From Saprospiraceae bacterium (GTDB taxonomy: Bacteria; Bacteroidota; Bacteroidia; Chitinophagales; Saprospiraceae): a DNA stretch of 64,000 nt. Both the position numbers and the translations under genes were made by a program. The stretch spans positions 116,109 to 180,108 of the forward strand of contig JAGFJA010000039.1 of the NCBI GenBank assembly GCA_024103005.1. The letters are read 5' to 3'. The notes beneath the pieces are model-generated. The model made no database searches and was not told where the DNA came from. It saw only the letters and a program-made list of their open reading frames with translations. Positions 38,655 through 48,560 of the stretch are shown here, one piece after another (position 1 is the first letter of the stretch; each line of letters starts with the position of its first letter).

Positions 38655-39523
38655 GATCTGGATTTGAAAAATTTTATCAATTTACGGATATAATCTTCTC
38701 CCCGGTTAGTATCAATCTGTATCAGGTCAATCTTACTCTCTCCAAGCATCTTCTTTAATTCTGACAGATGAGCTGCATACTTTTCGGCAAAGAATTTTCT
38801 GCTTCGACTGTCCTTGGTGTCTATGATGTATTCACTTCCATCCTCGGGGTCGATGGCATATATCAGGTCAACATCAGGTAGTTGACGGTCTGCCTTGTCA
38901 TCCACACATATAGCTATCACATCGTGTTTTCTGCCGGCTATTCTGAGTGATTCTTTATATCCTTGAGCTAAAAAATCAGAGATGATGAAACAAATACTGT
39001 TTTTTCTGACGACATTATTCAAAAACTGAATTGCCTTATTCAGATCAGTCGTTATGCCTTTGGGCTGCGGATCGACCAGTTGACGGATGATCCGGAGTAT
39101 TTGATTACGTCCTTTCCCCGGTGGAATATAATATTCTATTTCATCTGTAAATAAAATGAGCCCGACTTTGTTATTGCTTTCAAGTGCTGAGAAGGCAAGG
39201 ACGGCACACAGTTCGGCTATTATTTCATTCTTCAGCTGAAGATCAGTCCCGAAATAGGTAGATTTACTGATATCGACCATTAAGATTACATTCAGTTCAT
39301 GCTCCTCTTCGTAGATTTTTACATAGGGCACTCCTGTCCGTGCCGTTACGTTCCAGTCGATAAACCGTACGTCATCACTGTACTGGTATTCTCTGACTTC
39401 TGCAAAAGACATACCCCTCCCCTTGAAAAAACTTAAGGTGTCACCATTGAACAATTGGCGGGAAATATCCCTTGACTTCAGTTCAATTTTACGGACCCTG
39501 GATAATAATTCTTTTACTTCCAT
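38651..39523 (-). CDS. DUF58 domain protein
   Basis: A 290-residue DUF58 protein. It shows the family's 'GRGMSFAEVREYQYSDDVRFIDWNVTART' region, recognised by 'EYQYSDDVRFIDWN', followed by a VWA-like fold with 'MVDISKS'. DUF58 proteins accompany MoxR ATPases and Bat proteins and are thought to assist complex assembly. The 1-bp and 4-bp overlaps with its neighbours show it belongs to the same operon. Confidence 0.93.
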   Translation of the reverse strand: MEVKELLSRVRKIELKSRDISRQLFNGDTLSFFKGRGMSFAEVREYQYSDDVRFIDWNVTARTGVPYVKIYEEEHELNVILMVDISKSTYFGTDLQLKNEIIAELCAVLAFSALESNNKVGLILFTDEIEYYIPPGKGRNQILRIIRQLVDPQPKGITTDLNKAIQFLNNVVRKNSICFIISDFLAQGYKESLRIAGRKHDVIAICVDDKADRQLPDVDLIYAIDPEDGSEYIIDTKDSRSRKFFAEKYAAHLSELKKMLGESKIDLIQIDTNRGEDYIRKLIKFFKSRS

Positions 39524-40812
39524 CAGTTTTGCTGTAACTTAAATTCCCAGTATTCAGGTTTCCACCACTTCCACCTGACACCTTTTATTTTTTTATCAGT
39601 CTGAAATAATTGTCTGTCAAACAACCTGTCAAAGGGCGTACTCAGCAGAATTCCGTGATAAGCCATTACAGGTGAAGAAAACCGGGCGTCTCGGTCATCG
39701 GGTTTTAATTCGGTATCCTGATTTGCGATTATTTGGTTCCAGGTTGTCTGGCTCAAATCTGGACTGCTTATCAGACTTTCCAAATCCAGCATTTTATTTG
39801 CTTTATAATTGTAATTGACCGCAATCATGTGAGAGGAGTCAATGATATCATTCTGAATGATAAAGTGTCCGCATATCCATTTATCTGAAAAGTATGAAGG
39901 CTCAAACCATGCAGTCAGGTTGTCACTTTGACCATTTATTACCTCTTCCAGCCCTTTGGTTATTGATTTTTGATAAATAGAATCAAAGCTTGTCCGAATC
40001 CTGTTTACTATGTAGAGAAATTTATTGGAAGCATTACTTGGTCCGATTTTAGGATAATAAATGCCGTAAGCAGTATGGCGGTTTGACTTTTCAATAATAT
40101 TTAAAGGTACTGTCAATGAAGCTTTCATCGTGTACACCTTTCCGGGAAGCGTAGTTTGTGTAAAGCCGTTTTCATCCAGATGGCAGGTCATGATGGCTCC
40201 GCTTGGCGGATAGGTGTGGGTATTTAATCTGTATTTTTTCTCTACATCTTCCGGCCTTTTTCCAGCCGTATAAAAAGTTTTCTGCATGAGCCTGTTGTTG
40301 AGAATGCCACGGAATGAATAATCATTTGGATATGTCAATAACAGCGTTTCATCAGGGTTTTCAGAACATTTATACAAAACAATTCCGGTAAATTCATCTG
40401 TTGGAGGTGTTTTGGCTGAAACCCAGCTTTGCATCTGATTTCCCTTCATCTCGCCTGTATAAGTTCCGGAAGGTGTGGACATCACTGCTACAAAAACAGA
40501 ATCTGTCAATCTGCCTCGTATCATCCCCAAAACCCTTTGATGGGGGCTGTATTCGGCAAGAAATACGGAATCGCCTTTAAAGAATCCTTCTACTTCAATA
40601 TTTCGCCTCGAGCTGACCATTTCGTAATATCCTTTGATGCCGTTTTCGTGTCTGCACAAAAACAACCGAAATACATGCAATCCGTCTATTCTCCCGCCTA
40701 TGTAATATCTTTCATTGCTCTCAGCACCTTCCCATAAGTCGTCACAGGCCATTATCTGAGCCTTGGAAATCTGGGCAAGGCTGATTAGAATGAATAAAGT
40801 CAAATATCGCAT
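39523..40812 (-). CDS. Unknown secreted protein in the Bat operon
   Basis: A 429-residue protein with a signal peptide ending near 'ISKAQ'. After it, a beta-rich N-terminal half shows repeated patterns of the type 'G..F.GDSVFLAEY..' and 'G.I.GR..DSVFVA..', which suggest a small repeating beta structure of about 30 residues. The C-terminal half has 'MIAVNYNYKANKMLDLESLI', faintly like DUF3298/RsiV-type domains, though this is only a hint. It is inserted between moxR (27 bp upstream) and DUF58 (1-bp overlap), so it is made with the Bat system. No known function. Confidence 0.75.
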   Translation of the reverse strand: MRYLTLFILISLAQISKAQIMACDDLWEGAESNERYYIGGRIDGLHVFRLFLCRHENGIKGYYEMVSSRRNIEVEGFFKGDSVFLAEYSPHQRVLGMIRGRLTDSVFVAVMSTPSGTYTGEMKGNQMQSWVSAKTPPTDEFTGIVLYKCSENPDETLLLTYPNDYSFRGILNNRLMQKTFYTAGKRPEDVEKKYRLNTHTYPPSGAIMTCHLDENGFTQTTLPGKVYTMKASLTVPLNIIEKSNRHTAYGIYYPKIGPSNASNKFLYIVNRIRTSFDSIYQKSITKGLEEVINGQSDNLTAWFEPSYFSDKWICGHFIIQNDIIDSSHMIAVNYNYKANKMLDLESLISSPDLSQTTWNQIIANQDTELKPDDRDARFSSPVMAYHGILLSTPFDRLFDRQLFQTDKKIKGVRWKWWKPEYWEFKLQQN

Positions 40813-40839
40813 AGTTAGTTTTATATAACAAGAATGTAA

Positions 40840-41835
40840 TCAGGGCACCTGAACGGTATTCAGGATAGATGTAATGATAGCTTCACGGCTGATTCCTTCA
40901 GCTTCGGCCTCATAGGTTATACCGATGCGGTGACGCAGAACATCCATGGCAATGGCGCGGATATCATCTGGAATGACATAAGCCCTACGGCGGATAAATG
41001 CCATTGCTTTGGCAGCCAGGGCAAGATTGATACTTGCTCTCGGTGATGCTCCGTATTGTATCATGGGCTCCAGGTCCGGTAAGCCGGCTGCTTTGATATA
41101 TCTGGTAGCAAATACAATATCCAACAAATATCCTTCAAGTGTAGGATCGATGTAAACCGACTTGAGGAGAGCTCTTGCCTGTAATATTTCTTCTGTTGTG
41201 GCTACAGGTGACTGTGTCTGATCAATGGATTGGTCCATGTGCCGGCGTATAATGTTTAATTCTTCCTCTTTGGAAGGATAGCCGATGGTGACCTTGAGCA
41301 TAAAACGATCCAGCTGAGCCTCAGGAAGAGGATAGGTTCCCTCTTGTTCGATGGGGTTTTGTGTCGCCATTACGAGGAAGGGTTCTTCCAGGCGGAATGT
41401 TTCTTCACCAATGGTTACCTGTTTTTCCTGCATGGCTTCGAGTAAGGCACTCTGAACCTTTGCCGGTGCCCGGTTGATTTCATCTGCCAGAATAAAATTT
41501 GCGAATATGGGACCTGTCTTGACAGTAAATTTGTTTTGTGCAGGATTATAAATCATGGTGCCCACAATGTCGGCCGGCAATAAATCCGGTGTAAACTGTA
41601 TTCTTGAAAACTTCCCGTTAACCAGGTTGGCAAGTGTCTTTATCGCCAGGGTTTTGGCCAATCCTGGCAGACCTTCCAGCAACACATGTCCCTTAGTTAA
41701 CAAACCAATGAGCAATCGTTCGATCATGGTCTCCTGTCCCACGATAATGTTGGAAGTAGCTTCTGTCAGGCGGGTAATAAAGGCACTGCTCTGGTACACC
41801 CGACTATTCAGTTCTTCAATATCTGTATGTAACAT
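40840..41835 (-). CDS. MoxR-family AAA ATPase
   Basis: A 331-residue MoxR AAA+ protein. Walker A 'GLPGLAKT' is at 55-62, Walker B 'FILADE' at 114-119, and 'TQNPIEQEGTYPLPEAQLDRF' (sensor 1 region, seen as 'ATQNPIEQEG') and the arginine-rich 'PRASINLALAAKA' sensor follow. It is the first gene of the Bat operon and probably acts as an ATP-driven chaperone for the VWA proteins encoded downstream. Confidence 0.95.
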   Translation of the reverse strand: MLHTDIEELNSRVYQSSAFITRLTEATSNIIVGQETMIERLLIGLLTKGHVLLEGLPGLAKTLAIKTLANLVNGKFSRIQFTPDLLPADIVGTMIYNPAQNKFTVKTGPIFANFILADEINRAPAKVQSALLEAMQEKQVTIGEETFRLEEPFLVMATQNPIEQEGTYPLPEAQLDRFMLKVTIGYPSKEEELNIIRRHMDQSIDQTQSPVATTEEILQARALLKSVYIDPTLEGYLLDIVFATRYIKAAGLPDLEPMIQYGASPRASINLALAAKAMAFIRRRAYVIPDDIRAIAMDVLRHRIGITYEAEAEGISREAIITSILNTVQVP

Positions 41836-42179
41836 CCGAAATCTTTATTTTTTCTTTGACGGAATTTAATATTCGATGAAATAAAAGTACAACTTGTTCG
41901 GTCTTTGAATTTGCATAATCTTTGAACTAATGGTCAAAAAACTACAAAGGCTATTAACTTAATCAGGTACAAAATTATTACTTCAAAAGTTGAAAAAAGT
42001 CAATCCGGCATTTATTTTGACAATTTGTTAACCCACCGGTTATCCTTAAATGGAAATCCTTGGAGTACCGATTTCATTGACCAATATGTGATCCAGCTAC
42101 GGAAAGGATAGAAGCAATGTAATGTCCTTTTGATCCTTACTTCAGTATTTTTTGGTAAAAGAGAGGCGAAAAAACCGGA
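41836..42179. other. Gene-free spacer upstream of moxR
   Basis: A 344-bp spacer between the moxR start and the stop of the anti-sigma/barrel gene, both on the minus strand. On the minus strand it contains a TAATTTTG (41977-41970), which could be the -7 element of the Bat operon. No ORF or RNA gene is apparent. Confidence 0.35.
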
Positions 42180-43544
42180 TTATATCATAACCCTTAATCC
42201 GACGTTACAACTCAAAAACCGGTATCTGATGTCATTTGGATGACTTCCGAGTGTCCAGGGCTCTGTATTGTGCTGAAACTGTGATTTAATATACACTGAA
42301 GTCCTTCGATTCAAGGCATATAGACCCTTGACGCCGATCCTTAGACTCATTCCTATACTTGGATTATAAATATCTGTTTGGTCGGACAAAGAGATGACAT
42401 CCTGGTCATTTTTCAATATTTTCCCGCTTGCATCAAGACTTACATTAAATCCTACACCACCTTCCAGACCCAGAAGCCATCGGTCATACCTTTTTTCATA
42501 TCCCACATACACCGGAATATTTACCAGGCTATAACGGTTGAGTGCCTGTTCAGTTAGTTTGCCTCTGGTTACTACCGTATCAATTGGTTGATGTGAGGAG
42601 GGATCATATTTAATGATTATGTGAGTTGCATCATCTTTGACATAGGAAAATTTTTCAACCAATTGTTGAAATTCAACTCCTGAGGTCAGTGTCCAGCTTT
42701 TATCCAAAATCAATCCCATTCCTGCAAAATAACTTTGCACCAGAATAGGATGCTCATTTTCCGCCCGGCTATTGAATAGTCCGCTTTCAGAAGGCTGATG
42801 CTGAATATTTCTGAATGGAATCCCGATGCCTGCCTCCGATAAGGCAAGTGTTTTTAATCTTCTTGGATGACTGATGACCGGACTGTAATTTTCGTTTATT
42901 TCAACCTTTAAATCCAAGCTGGATCGCGCACCTTCCAATGGAATAAACGTCAGTAACTGTCTTTGCCGGATATTTTTGTCATTTATTACTGCTTCGTTTC
43001 CGGATGATGGCTTGTCGGATGTTGTTATTGTTTCACCGGATAAGCCTATTACGGAGGGTTGGTGTAATTGAGTCTTCAATGAAGTTTGCCCGGCATCCGA
43101 TGTGGATTGATTTATTTCCGGTAAAATGATTGTTTCTGTAATAGAATTATGAATAAAGGCATCTGATCTGAATCTGTTTTTGTTATAAGTATTTACAGCC
43201 AAAATGGATGCAGATGTTTGAGTTTTTCCTATGGTTCTATCAGATTTGGCGACAGGCGTCATGGCAGATGCATTCTCAGACTGTTGTTTGGAATTTTTTT
43301 GTTCGGCAGGTTGGATGGTAGGATGCTCGGTAGCATTATTCTGCTGACGGGTTAAAAGAAATGTACACAGAAAAATGATCGCTGCTATGGCAGAAAGAGA
43401 TATCCACAAATAGGGAAACTTTCTTTTGTTTTGCCGGTCGAGCCGATCGGAAATTTGTTGCCATACAGCCGGGTTAACATCGGCTTCCGCCTTAGTATAT
43501 TGTCTGTACAGTTGTTCTTCCAATGCATTTCGCTTATTTTTCAT
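42180..43544 (-). CDS. Anti-sigma-like membrane protein with beta-barrel-like C-terminus
   Basis: A 454-residue protein. The N-terminal 45 residues are charged and cytoplasmic-like ('NPAVWQQISDRLDRQNKRK'), then a membrane helix (about 46-66), then a low-complexity linker of about 130 residues. The C-terminal half alternates polar and hydrophobic residues and ends 'LSCNVGLRVMI', as in outer-membrane beta-barrel domains of the PorT type. The gene overlaps the ECF sigma gene by 4 bp, so it is probably its anti-sigma partner. I cannot say whether the barrel part reaches the outer membrane. Confidence 0.75.
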   Translation of the reverse strand: MKNKRNALEEQLYRQYTKAEADVNPAVWQQISDRLDRQNKRKFPYLWISLSAIAAIIFLCTFLLTRQQNNATEHPTIQPAEQKNSKQQSENASAMTPVAKSDRTIGKTQTSASILAVNTYNKNRFRSDAFIHNSITETIILPEINQSTSDAGQTSLKTQLHQPSVIGLSGETITTSDKPSSGNEAVINDKNIRQRQLLTFIPLEGARSSLDLKVEINENYSPVISHPRRLKTLALSEAGIGIPFRNIQHQPSESGLFNSRAENEHPILVQSYFAGMGLILDKSWTLTSGVEFQQLVEKFSYVKDDATHIIIKYDPSSHQPIDTVVTRGKLTEQALNRYSLVNIPVYVGYEKRYDRWLLGLEGGVGFNVSLDASGKILKNDQDVISLSDQTDIYNPSIGMSLRIGVKGLYALNRRTSVYIKSQFQHNTEPWTLGSHPNDIRYRFLSCNVGLRVMI

Positions 43545-44074
43545 AGCGTTATTTTCTTTAAGTTGTTTAAAGTCGATTTGATGTAATTACGGGCTTTGAA
43601 TAATTGGGAGCGGGATGTAGCTTCGCTGATATGCAGGCAGTCGGCTATCTCCTGGTGTGACATATCATCGATGACATACATATTGAATACGGTTCTGTAT
43701 CCGGCGGGCATACTTTGGACGATTTTCATCAGTTCTCTGTGCGAATAATCAGTTTCGGGATATTCAATGTTGGCGTGGTCCTCCATGTGTTCTTCTTCAA
43801 TACGAATGTTTATTTGGTTTTTAGCCAGCTGGTCGAGGCAACTGTTGATAATTATCCTTCTGAACCAGGGGCCGAAAGGTCGGGAGGGTTCATAACTGTT
43901 GAGGCTTAGAAACATCTTTATGAATCCATTCTGGAGTGCTTCTTCGGCCATAAATTCATCCTTACAATAGCGCAAACAGACAGCCATCATGACTCTATGA
44001 TACAGATCATATAGTCTGTTCTGGCTTTTTCTGTCATTTTTCAGGCAGTTTTGTATGATGATATGTTCTTCCAC
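43541..44074 (-). CDS. ECF-type RNA polymerase sigma factor
   Basis: A 177-residue sigma-70 family ECF factor. Region 2 includes 'AEEALQNGFIKMFLSL' and 'PFGPWFRRIIINSCLD', and region 4 includes 'HQEIADCLHISEATSRSQLFKARN', the helix-turn-helix that reads the -35 element. Full length. The overlapping downstream gene encodes its likely membrane-bound antagonist. The target promoters are unknown. Confidence 0.93.
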   Translation of the reverse strand: MEEHIIIQNCLKNDRKSQNRLYDLYHRVMMAVCLRYCKDEFMAEEALQNGFIKMFLSLNSYEPSRPFGPWFRRIIINSCLDQLAKNQINIRIEEEHMEDHANIEYPETDYSHRELMKIVQSMPAGYRTVFNMYVIDDMSHQEIADCLHISEATSRSQLFKARNYIKSTLNNLKKITL

Positions 44075-44126
44075 CTTTTTTATTTAACCATAAGTTGTAT
44101 TTATCGCTGAAAGATGAATAATTTAA

Positions 44127-45881
44127 TCAGTTGCGATAGGTTGATTTAAAACTTCCTATTGCCTGGATGGGTTGAACTCTTCCTTCCTGTTTCAAATCAA
44201 GGTTGAATAATCCTTTGAAGGATTTTCCCGCTGATGATGTTCCTTCCGTTATTTTGATTGTTCCTGAAGAAACCTTATAGAAGTTATACTTGTCTTTTCC
44301 TTTTAATGCAATATAACCCTTATTGGGAAGAAGGTCGTACGTACCTGCGGGGACGCCTTTGACTCCTCCGGTGGACCAACTGATTCCAAAGAATGCAGGA
44401 CTAAGGGGTAAGGATGCTTCGAGCGTTTTTGTCTCGCCATCCGTGAATACGATGTTGTTATAAGCTACAGTGTCGAAGTTGATGGCAGGAATGGAAATAT
44501 CGACAAAATCTTTTTCTTCTTTACATACGGTAACATCACCTAAATTAATCTCATTGCTTACAGGAAGGTTGATGGCAACGCTTTTTTCATTGCTGTCGCT
44601 GTTGACTCCTGTCAGCGTAACTGTGTTTAGCGTGTTACACTGGTAAAGATAACCTTCGAAAAGGCCGTTTGAAGCTATCAGAAATGCAATATTCTTATTG
44701 TTTGAAGAGACGATGGCATAACCGTTTTTTACATTTTTACCCAAACAGGAAATCAGTTTTCCGGAGATCTTGTAAAACTTTGTATTGTCTAACTTGATGT
44801 GTTGATCAGGGAGCCGTATATTGTCCCTGATTGGATTGATATTGGTTTTGGTATTGATACTTACCTGGCAGCTTCCGTTTTTATTAATCCATATCTGGAG
44901 CGGTGTGTTGATGGGGACCTTTACCTTGTATTGTCCTTGTGCATCTGTATAAGTTTTTGTTTCAAAATTTCCGTTTTCTTCTACCAGCCTGACGGATGCA
45001 AACTGAATGGGTCTTCCCTGTTCATCGACGATGCGGCTTGAAATTTCTTTTGCGGGAATCTGATTGGCAAGGGTGCAATATCCGGGTTGATTCAGATTGA
45101 ATTCAAAGGTGGAACCATTCAGTGAGGCGATGCCATTTTCCAGCCAATAACCGAGATTTTTATTGAAAGCCCAGAGAAAGGTGACAGAGGTAGCTTTTTG
45201 TGCCAGGGCCTCCGGGAGTTTGACCTGCACCTGCATAAATTTGTCAGGAGCTAACTTGAGTGGAATGCCAATGATCCCTTCCAACTCAAGTGCTACTGTT
45301 CCGAAATTCGAGAGACATACAACTGCCTCTTTAGCGGATAGACCCGTAGGCGCACCGGGAATAAGATTTAAAGCATTCAAATCAGTAGGGTTGATATATC
45401 TCATGGCAACCTTAACCTGCCCATGATATGCCTGACCTGTAAGTTTTTCCACAAATGCATTTGCGGGAAATTGGATGGCAATATTGGTTTCAGAGATCGA
45501 GCCCCCTGTGTTAGCATCTAAAAAATGACTGAAATTTTTTGATAGAAGTACATTTTTTAGTTTGATTAAGCCATCGCCTGTTGACGCAAAGGATCTTCCT
45601 GCCGCGAAATATCCTTCTTTTTCGATGGAGAGATAACTTTGATCGGCGCTAACACCAACTTTTTTCAAATGATAAATACCTGAAATATCCGTCAGTGCGA
45701 CCTGATTGTCATAAATAATTCGAGCGCCTATAACAGGTGCACCGGTTTCATCCGTAACAATGCCGAGTATATCATTGGTATATACCGGTATGTTTTCATT
45801 AGGGACGAAAATACTTTGATCCTTATTACATGACTGTAATATACAGATCATGGTAAAAGTAATCAACAGATATTTTTTCAT
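44127..45881 (-). CDS. Lipoprotein with carboxypeptidase-regulatory-like domains
   Basis: A 584-residue protein with a lipoprotein signal ending 'LQSC'. Residues near 40-110 hold a carboxypeptidase regulatory-like (Ig-like) domain: 'GIVTDETGAPVIGARIIYD' and 'TDISGIYHLKKV'. A second such domain begins near 'ISSRIVDEQGRPIQFASVRL'. A C-terminal beta-rich part follows. Such proteins are surface or periplasmic adhesion or substrate-binding proteins in Bacteroidota. It may be under the control of the sigma factor encoded just downstream on the same strand (44074), but this is only proximity. Confidence 0.78.
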   Translation of the reverse strand: MKKYLLITFTMICILQSCNKDQSIFVPNENIPVYTNDILGIVTDETGAPVIGARIIYDNQVALTDISGIYHLKKVGVSADQSYLSIEKEGYFAAGRSFASTGDGLIKLKNVLLSKNFSHFLDANTGGSISETNIAIQFPANAFVEKLTGQAYHGQVKVAMRYINPTDLNALNLIPGAPTGLSAKEAVVCLSNFGTVALELEGIIGIPLKLAPDKFMQVQVKLPEALAQKATSVTFLWAFNKNLGYWLENGIASLNGSTFEFNLNQPGYCTLANQIPAKEISSRIVDEQGRPIQFASVRLVEENGNFETKTYTDAQGQYKVKVPINTPLQIWINKNGSCQVSINTKTNINPIRDNIRLPDQHIKLDNTKFYKISGKLISCLGKNVKNGYAIVSSNNKNIAFLIASNGLFEGYLYQCNTLNTVTLTGVNSDSNEKSVAINLPVSNEINLGDVTVCKEEKDFVDISIPAINFDTVAYNNIVFTDGETKTLEASLPLSPAFFGISWSTGGVKGVPAGTYDLLPNKGYIALKGKDKYNFYKVSSGTIKITEGTSSAGKSFKGLFNLDLKQEGRVQPIQAIGSFKSTYRN

Positions 45882-46057
45882 TGCAGTTAAATTGATATTC
45901 TTATTACTGATTCTGAGCGTATTTCGTTGTCCCGATTTGCCTTTTATTTGTTAAATTTAATTGTTTTTAAAACTTCGGACAATTAAATTTACATTTTCCG
46001 GCAGTTTTATTTTCGGCAATTTGTAAAATTTAAGCCTTATATTGAGTGAATGACTGA

Positions 46058-47866
46058 ATGATGATAATGCTTTCCTGCATATACCGGCGCATTTCGGCGT
46101 CCATTCTGCTGATGAATTTTTTGTGTGTTTGCAGCGGGAATGCTGCATCTTTTCACTTTGTTGAGTTAACCGATACTACGAAATTGCCCGATGTGGAAAT
46201 AGATTATGCTACTTATTTAATAAACAATGATCGTCTCGAGTATTTCAAAGCATTTGAGGGTAAATTTATCCGTAATATCCGCGTGGTTGCACGTCTTGCC
46301 GACTTTAGTACAGATGCTTCGGGCCGCAGAATAATCAACTGGGGGAGCAAGGTAGCCATGAATCTTGCCAATGCCCTGCACGTAGATTCAAGACCGGATC
46401 GGATACGCGATTATCTGCTCATCAAGAAGGGTGAAAAAGTGACGGCTTTGAAGATGACAGAAGCAGAGCGTGTACTCCGTGCCAATCGATTTCTGGAAGA
46501 TGCCGTATTCCTCATAGAAAACGAAACGGAACATCAGGTGGATGTGGTCGTCATCGTTAGTGACATTTTTTCGCTCGTGCCTGAATTTAAATATTATAAT
46601 GCACACAAATTTACCTTTGGTCAGACAGAATCCAATGTAGCCGGTTCGACGAATTTTTTGGGCATCAGTGCTCATTATGATCCGGAATCTATCAGAAAGT
46701 TCAGACCGGGCATCAGATTTACCCTCAGAAATCCCTTAGGAAATTATATCACCTTCAGCGGCGCATATTCATCCTTTGATAAAAGCCTGACTTCGGATCG
46801 GCGTACGGAGAATTCACTGATATTTAAGGCTGAACGGCCATACCTTACTAATTTGTTCAGGTGGCAAGGCGGAGTTAATCTTGGAATATATGCCAATTAT
46901 GATTATTTTAATGATTCCTTATTCACATTGAAATATAAGTACAAATATAGTCTGGTGGACGGCTGGATAGGGTTTAATAATTATAAGCTCAATCTTTTTA
47001 ATTTGTTGAGTGACAGGTGGTCAATTCTATACACCGCCAGATTTACATCCAGGCAGTTTAGCCAGAGACCTTCACAGATTGAAGGGGATTACAGGTACAA
47101 CACCGTCAATCAGGTTAACTTTTTATTGCAGGCGAGTTTATTCCGGCGAGGTTTTAAAAGGTATACCTATCTGTTTGACCTCGGCAGGCCGGAGGATATA
47201 GAGACCGGAAGAATTGTATCTCTGACAGGGGCATGGGTCAGGCGCAATAATCAGATGGATTATTATCTCGGCGGTGACTTTCAGTTGTCTGAGAAACCGG
47301 GTGAGGATCGGTTTATTAGCCTGAAAATAGCCATGGGCGGCTATATTCACAAAGGCTATTTGTCAGACGGAAAATGGCTGATGTATTTACTTTACCTGCC
47401 TGGCAAAAGAGGGTATGCGGATTTTTATTTCAGAAATAATTTTTCATTGTCATACAGTCACCTCTTCAATCCTAAATTCTCATATCCGCTGACCTTGGAA
47501 AGTCGGTACGGAGCCACAGGCTATGGTGGCGAGGCAATACAAGGAGATATCCGCCTGACCTTTAAGTACGAAGGATTGTTTTTTTTGAAAAATGAACTAT
47601 GGGGCTTCAATCTGGCTCCTCTGTTTACTTCTCAATGGTTTTTGATGTATGACAAAGAAAGGTCTGATGCTCGGCTTTATGCCTTACTGGGACTTGGAGG
47701 CAGGATACGCAATAAGAGACTCATTTCTTCAGCCTTTGAAGCCAAGGCCCTGTATTATCCACGATTGACAGGAAGGAAGGGAATGATTGGCTTTGAACTG
47801 GCTACTACCTTTGACCTGCAATCTTCTATTAGCCTGGTACACCGACCTGAATTTCTTGAATTATGA
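46058..47866 (+). CDS. Outer-membrane protein with POTRA-like and BamA-like barrel domains
   Basis: A 602-residue protein with an N-terminal signal. Residues about 55-175 form two POTRA-like modules, seen in 'RNIRVVARLADFSTDASG' and 'VDVVVIVSDIFSLVPEF'. The rest alternates in the way of a transmembrane beta-barrel and resembles the bacterial surface antigen (BamA/TamA) family. It may insert or transport other outer-membrane molecules. It is not accompanied by bamD or skp, so it is probably a paralogue and not the essential BamA. It is divergent from the lipoprotein gene. Confidence 0.78.
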   Translation: MMIMLSCIYRRISASILLMNFLCVCSGNAASFHFVELTDTTKLPDVEIDYATYLINNDRLEYFKAFEGKFIRNIRVVARLADFSTDASGRRIINWGSKVAMNLANALHVDSRPDRIRDYLLIKKGEKVTALKMTEAERVLRANRFLEDAVFLIENETEHQVDVVVIVSDIFSLVPEFKYYNAHKFTFGQTESNVAGSTNFLGISAHYDPESIRKFRPGIRFTLRNPLGNYITFSGAYSSFDKSLTSDRRTENSLIFKAERPYLTNLFRWQGGVNLGIYANYDYFNDSLFTLKYKYKYSLVDGWIGFNNYKLNLFNLLSDRWSILYTARFTSRQFSQRPSQIEGDYRYNTVNQVNFLLQASLFRRGFKRYTYLFDLGRPEDIETGRIVSLTGAWVRRNNQMDYYLGGDFQLSEKPGEDRFISLKIAMGGYIHKGYLSDGKWLMYLLYLPGKRGYADFYFRNNFSLSYSHLFNPKFSYPLTLESRYGATGYGGEAIQGDIRLTFKYEGLFFLKNELWGFNLAPLFTSQWFLMYDKERSDARLYALLGLGGRIRNKRLISSAFEAKALYYPRLTGRKGMIGFELATTFDLQSSISLVHRPEFLEL

Positions 47867-48047
47867 CGGAGGTTTTGTAGCAGATAATTTAAAGTGTTTT
47901 TTTTGTAAAAGAAGAGACATTATACATAATTTAGAAAAGTGTTTTCCGGCCTTTGTATCTGAATATTTTACGATTCAGGGAGAAAAAAATTGCCAGTTTT
48001 ATGTGTTGCCGTGACTAAGTTGATTCTTTTCGTGGAGAAAGATATAG

Positions 48048-48218
48048 TTTAATGCTTATGTCATAGGGCGCAGACCGAATTTTGGCGGGTGCTCAGAAAG
48101 GGAAGGGGAGGTAGTACATTCCATGCCGACCGGAAAGATGGAATTAATTTACCTGAAATCAGAGAATGCGATAAAGAGCTTTTTACTCAGGCAGATGAAG
48201 CCTGACTTTTCCTGGTGA
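48048..48218 (+). pseudogene. Possible gene remnant or very short gene
   Basis: A 56-codon open stretch whose codons look protein-like, including 'PTGKMELIYLKSENAIKSFL', but that opens right after a TAG and has no start until an internal ATG at 48123, leaving 31 residues. I do not recognise the product. It could be a decayed gene end. Confidence 0.2.
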
Positions 48219-48523
48219 TCTCATTGAGTTGAAAATTATTGGTTAGAATGACAATTGTTTTCAAAAAATTGAAATCGGTATTTTATAAAACTTTGTAATT
48301 CTGAAGAATAAATTGCGGGAGTAAATTACGCCAACCAATAAAAATTATCCGGGGATTAAGAATTTCGTTAGAAGTGTACATAGAATACGCAATGTGCAAT
48401 ATTATAATGTGTTAAGAGGTTGTGTGTAAAAACAATATTTTTAAAAAGTAAAAAAATACAAAATTATCAGCACAACTTATTAATAATTAATAAATTAGGT
48501 TCATTTTTTCAATTAAAAAAGCG

Positions 48524-48531
48524 TACCTTTG
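48524..48531 (+). promoter_or_regulatory. Promoter -7 element for typA
   Basis: TACCTTTG matches TAnnTTTG, 29 bp upstream of the ATG at 48561, and rules out an earlier start for the protein. Confidence 0.6.
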
Positions 48532-48560
48532 CGCCTCTTTTTTACAAACAACAGCATTCA

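Larger units (their letters stand above)
47867..48560. other. Intergenic spacer with an orphan open frame
   Basis: A 694-bp spacer. The only possible coding trace is 48048-48218. The typA promoter is at its right end. Confidence 0.45.

Noticed and set aside
39250..39275. A third copy of the inverted-repeat element end (AATAGGTAGATTTAC) inside the DUF58 gene
   Set aside because: Only about 11 bases match, there is no second end nearby, and the region codes for a conserved domain.
48420..48560. N-terminal extension of TypA from an upstream TTG
   Set aside because: The promoter at 48524-48531 lies within it, and TypA proteins begin at the '[10 protein letters not shown]' position.
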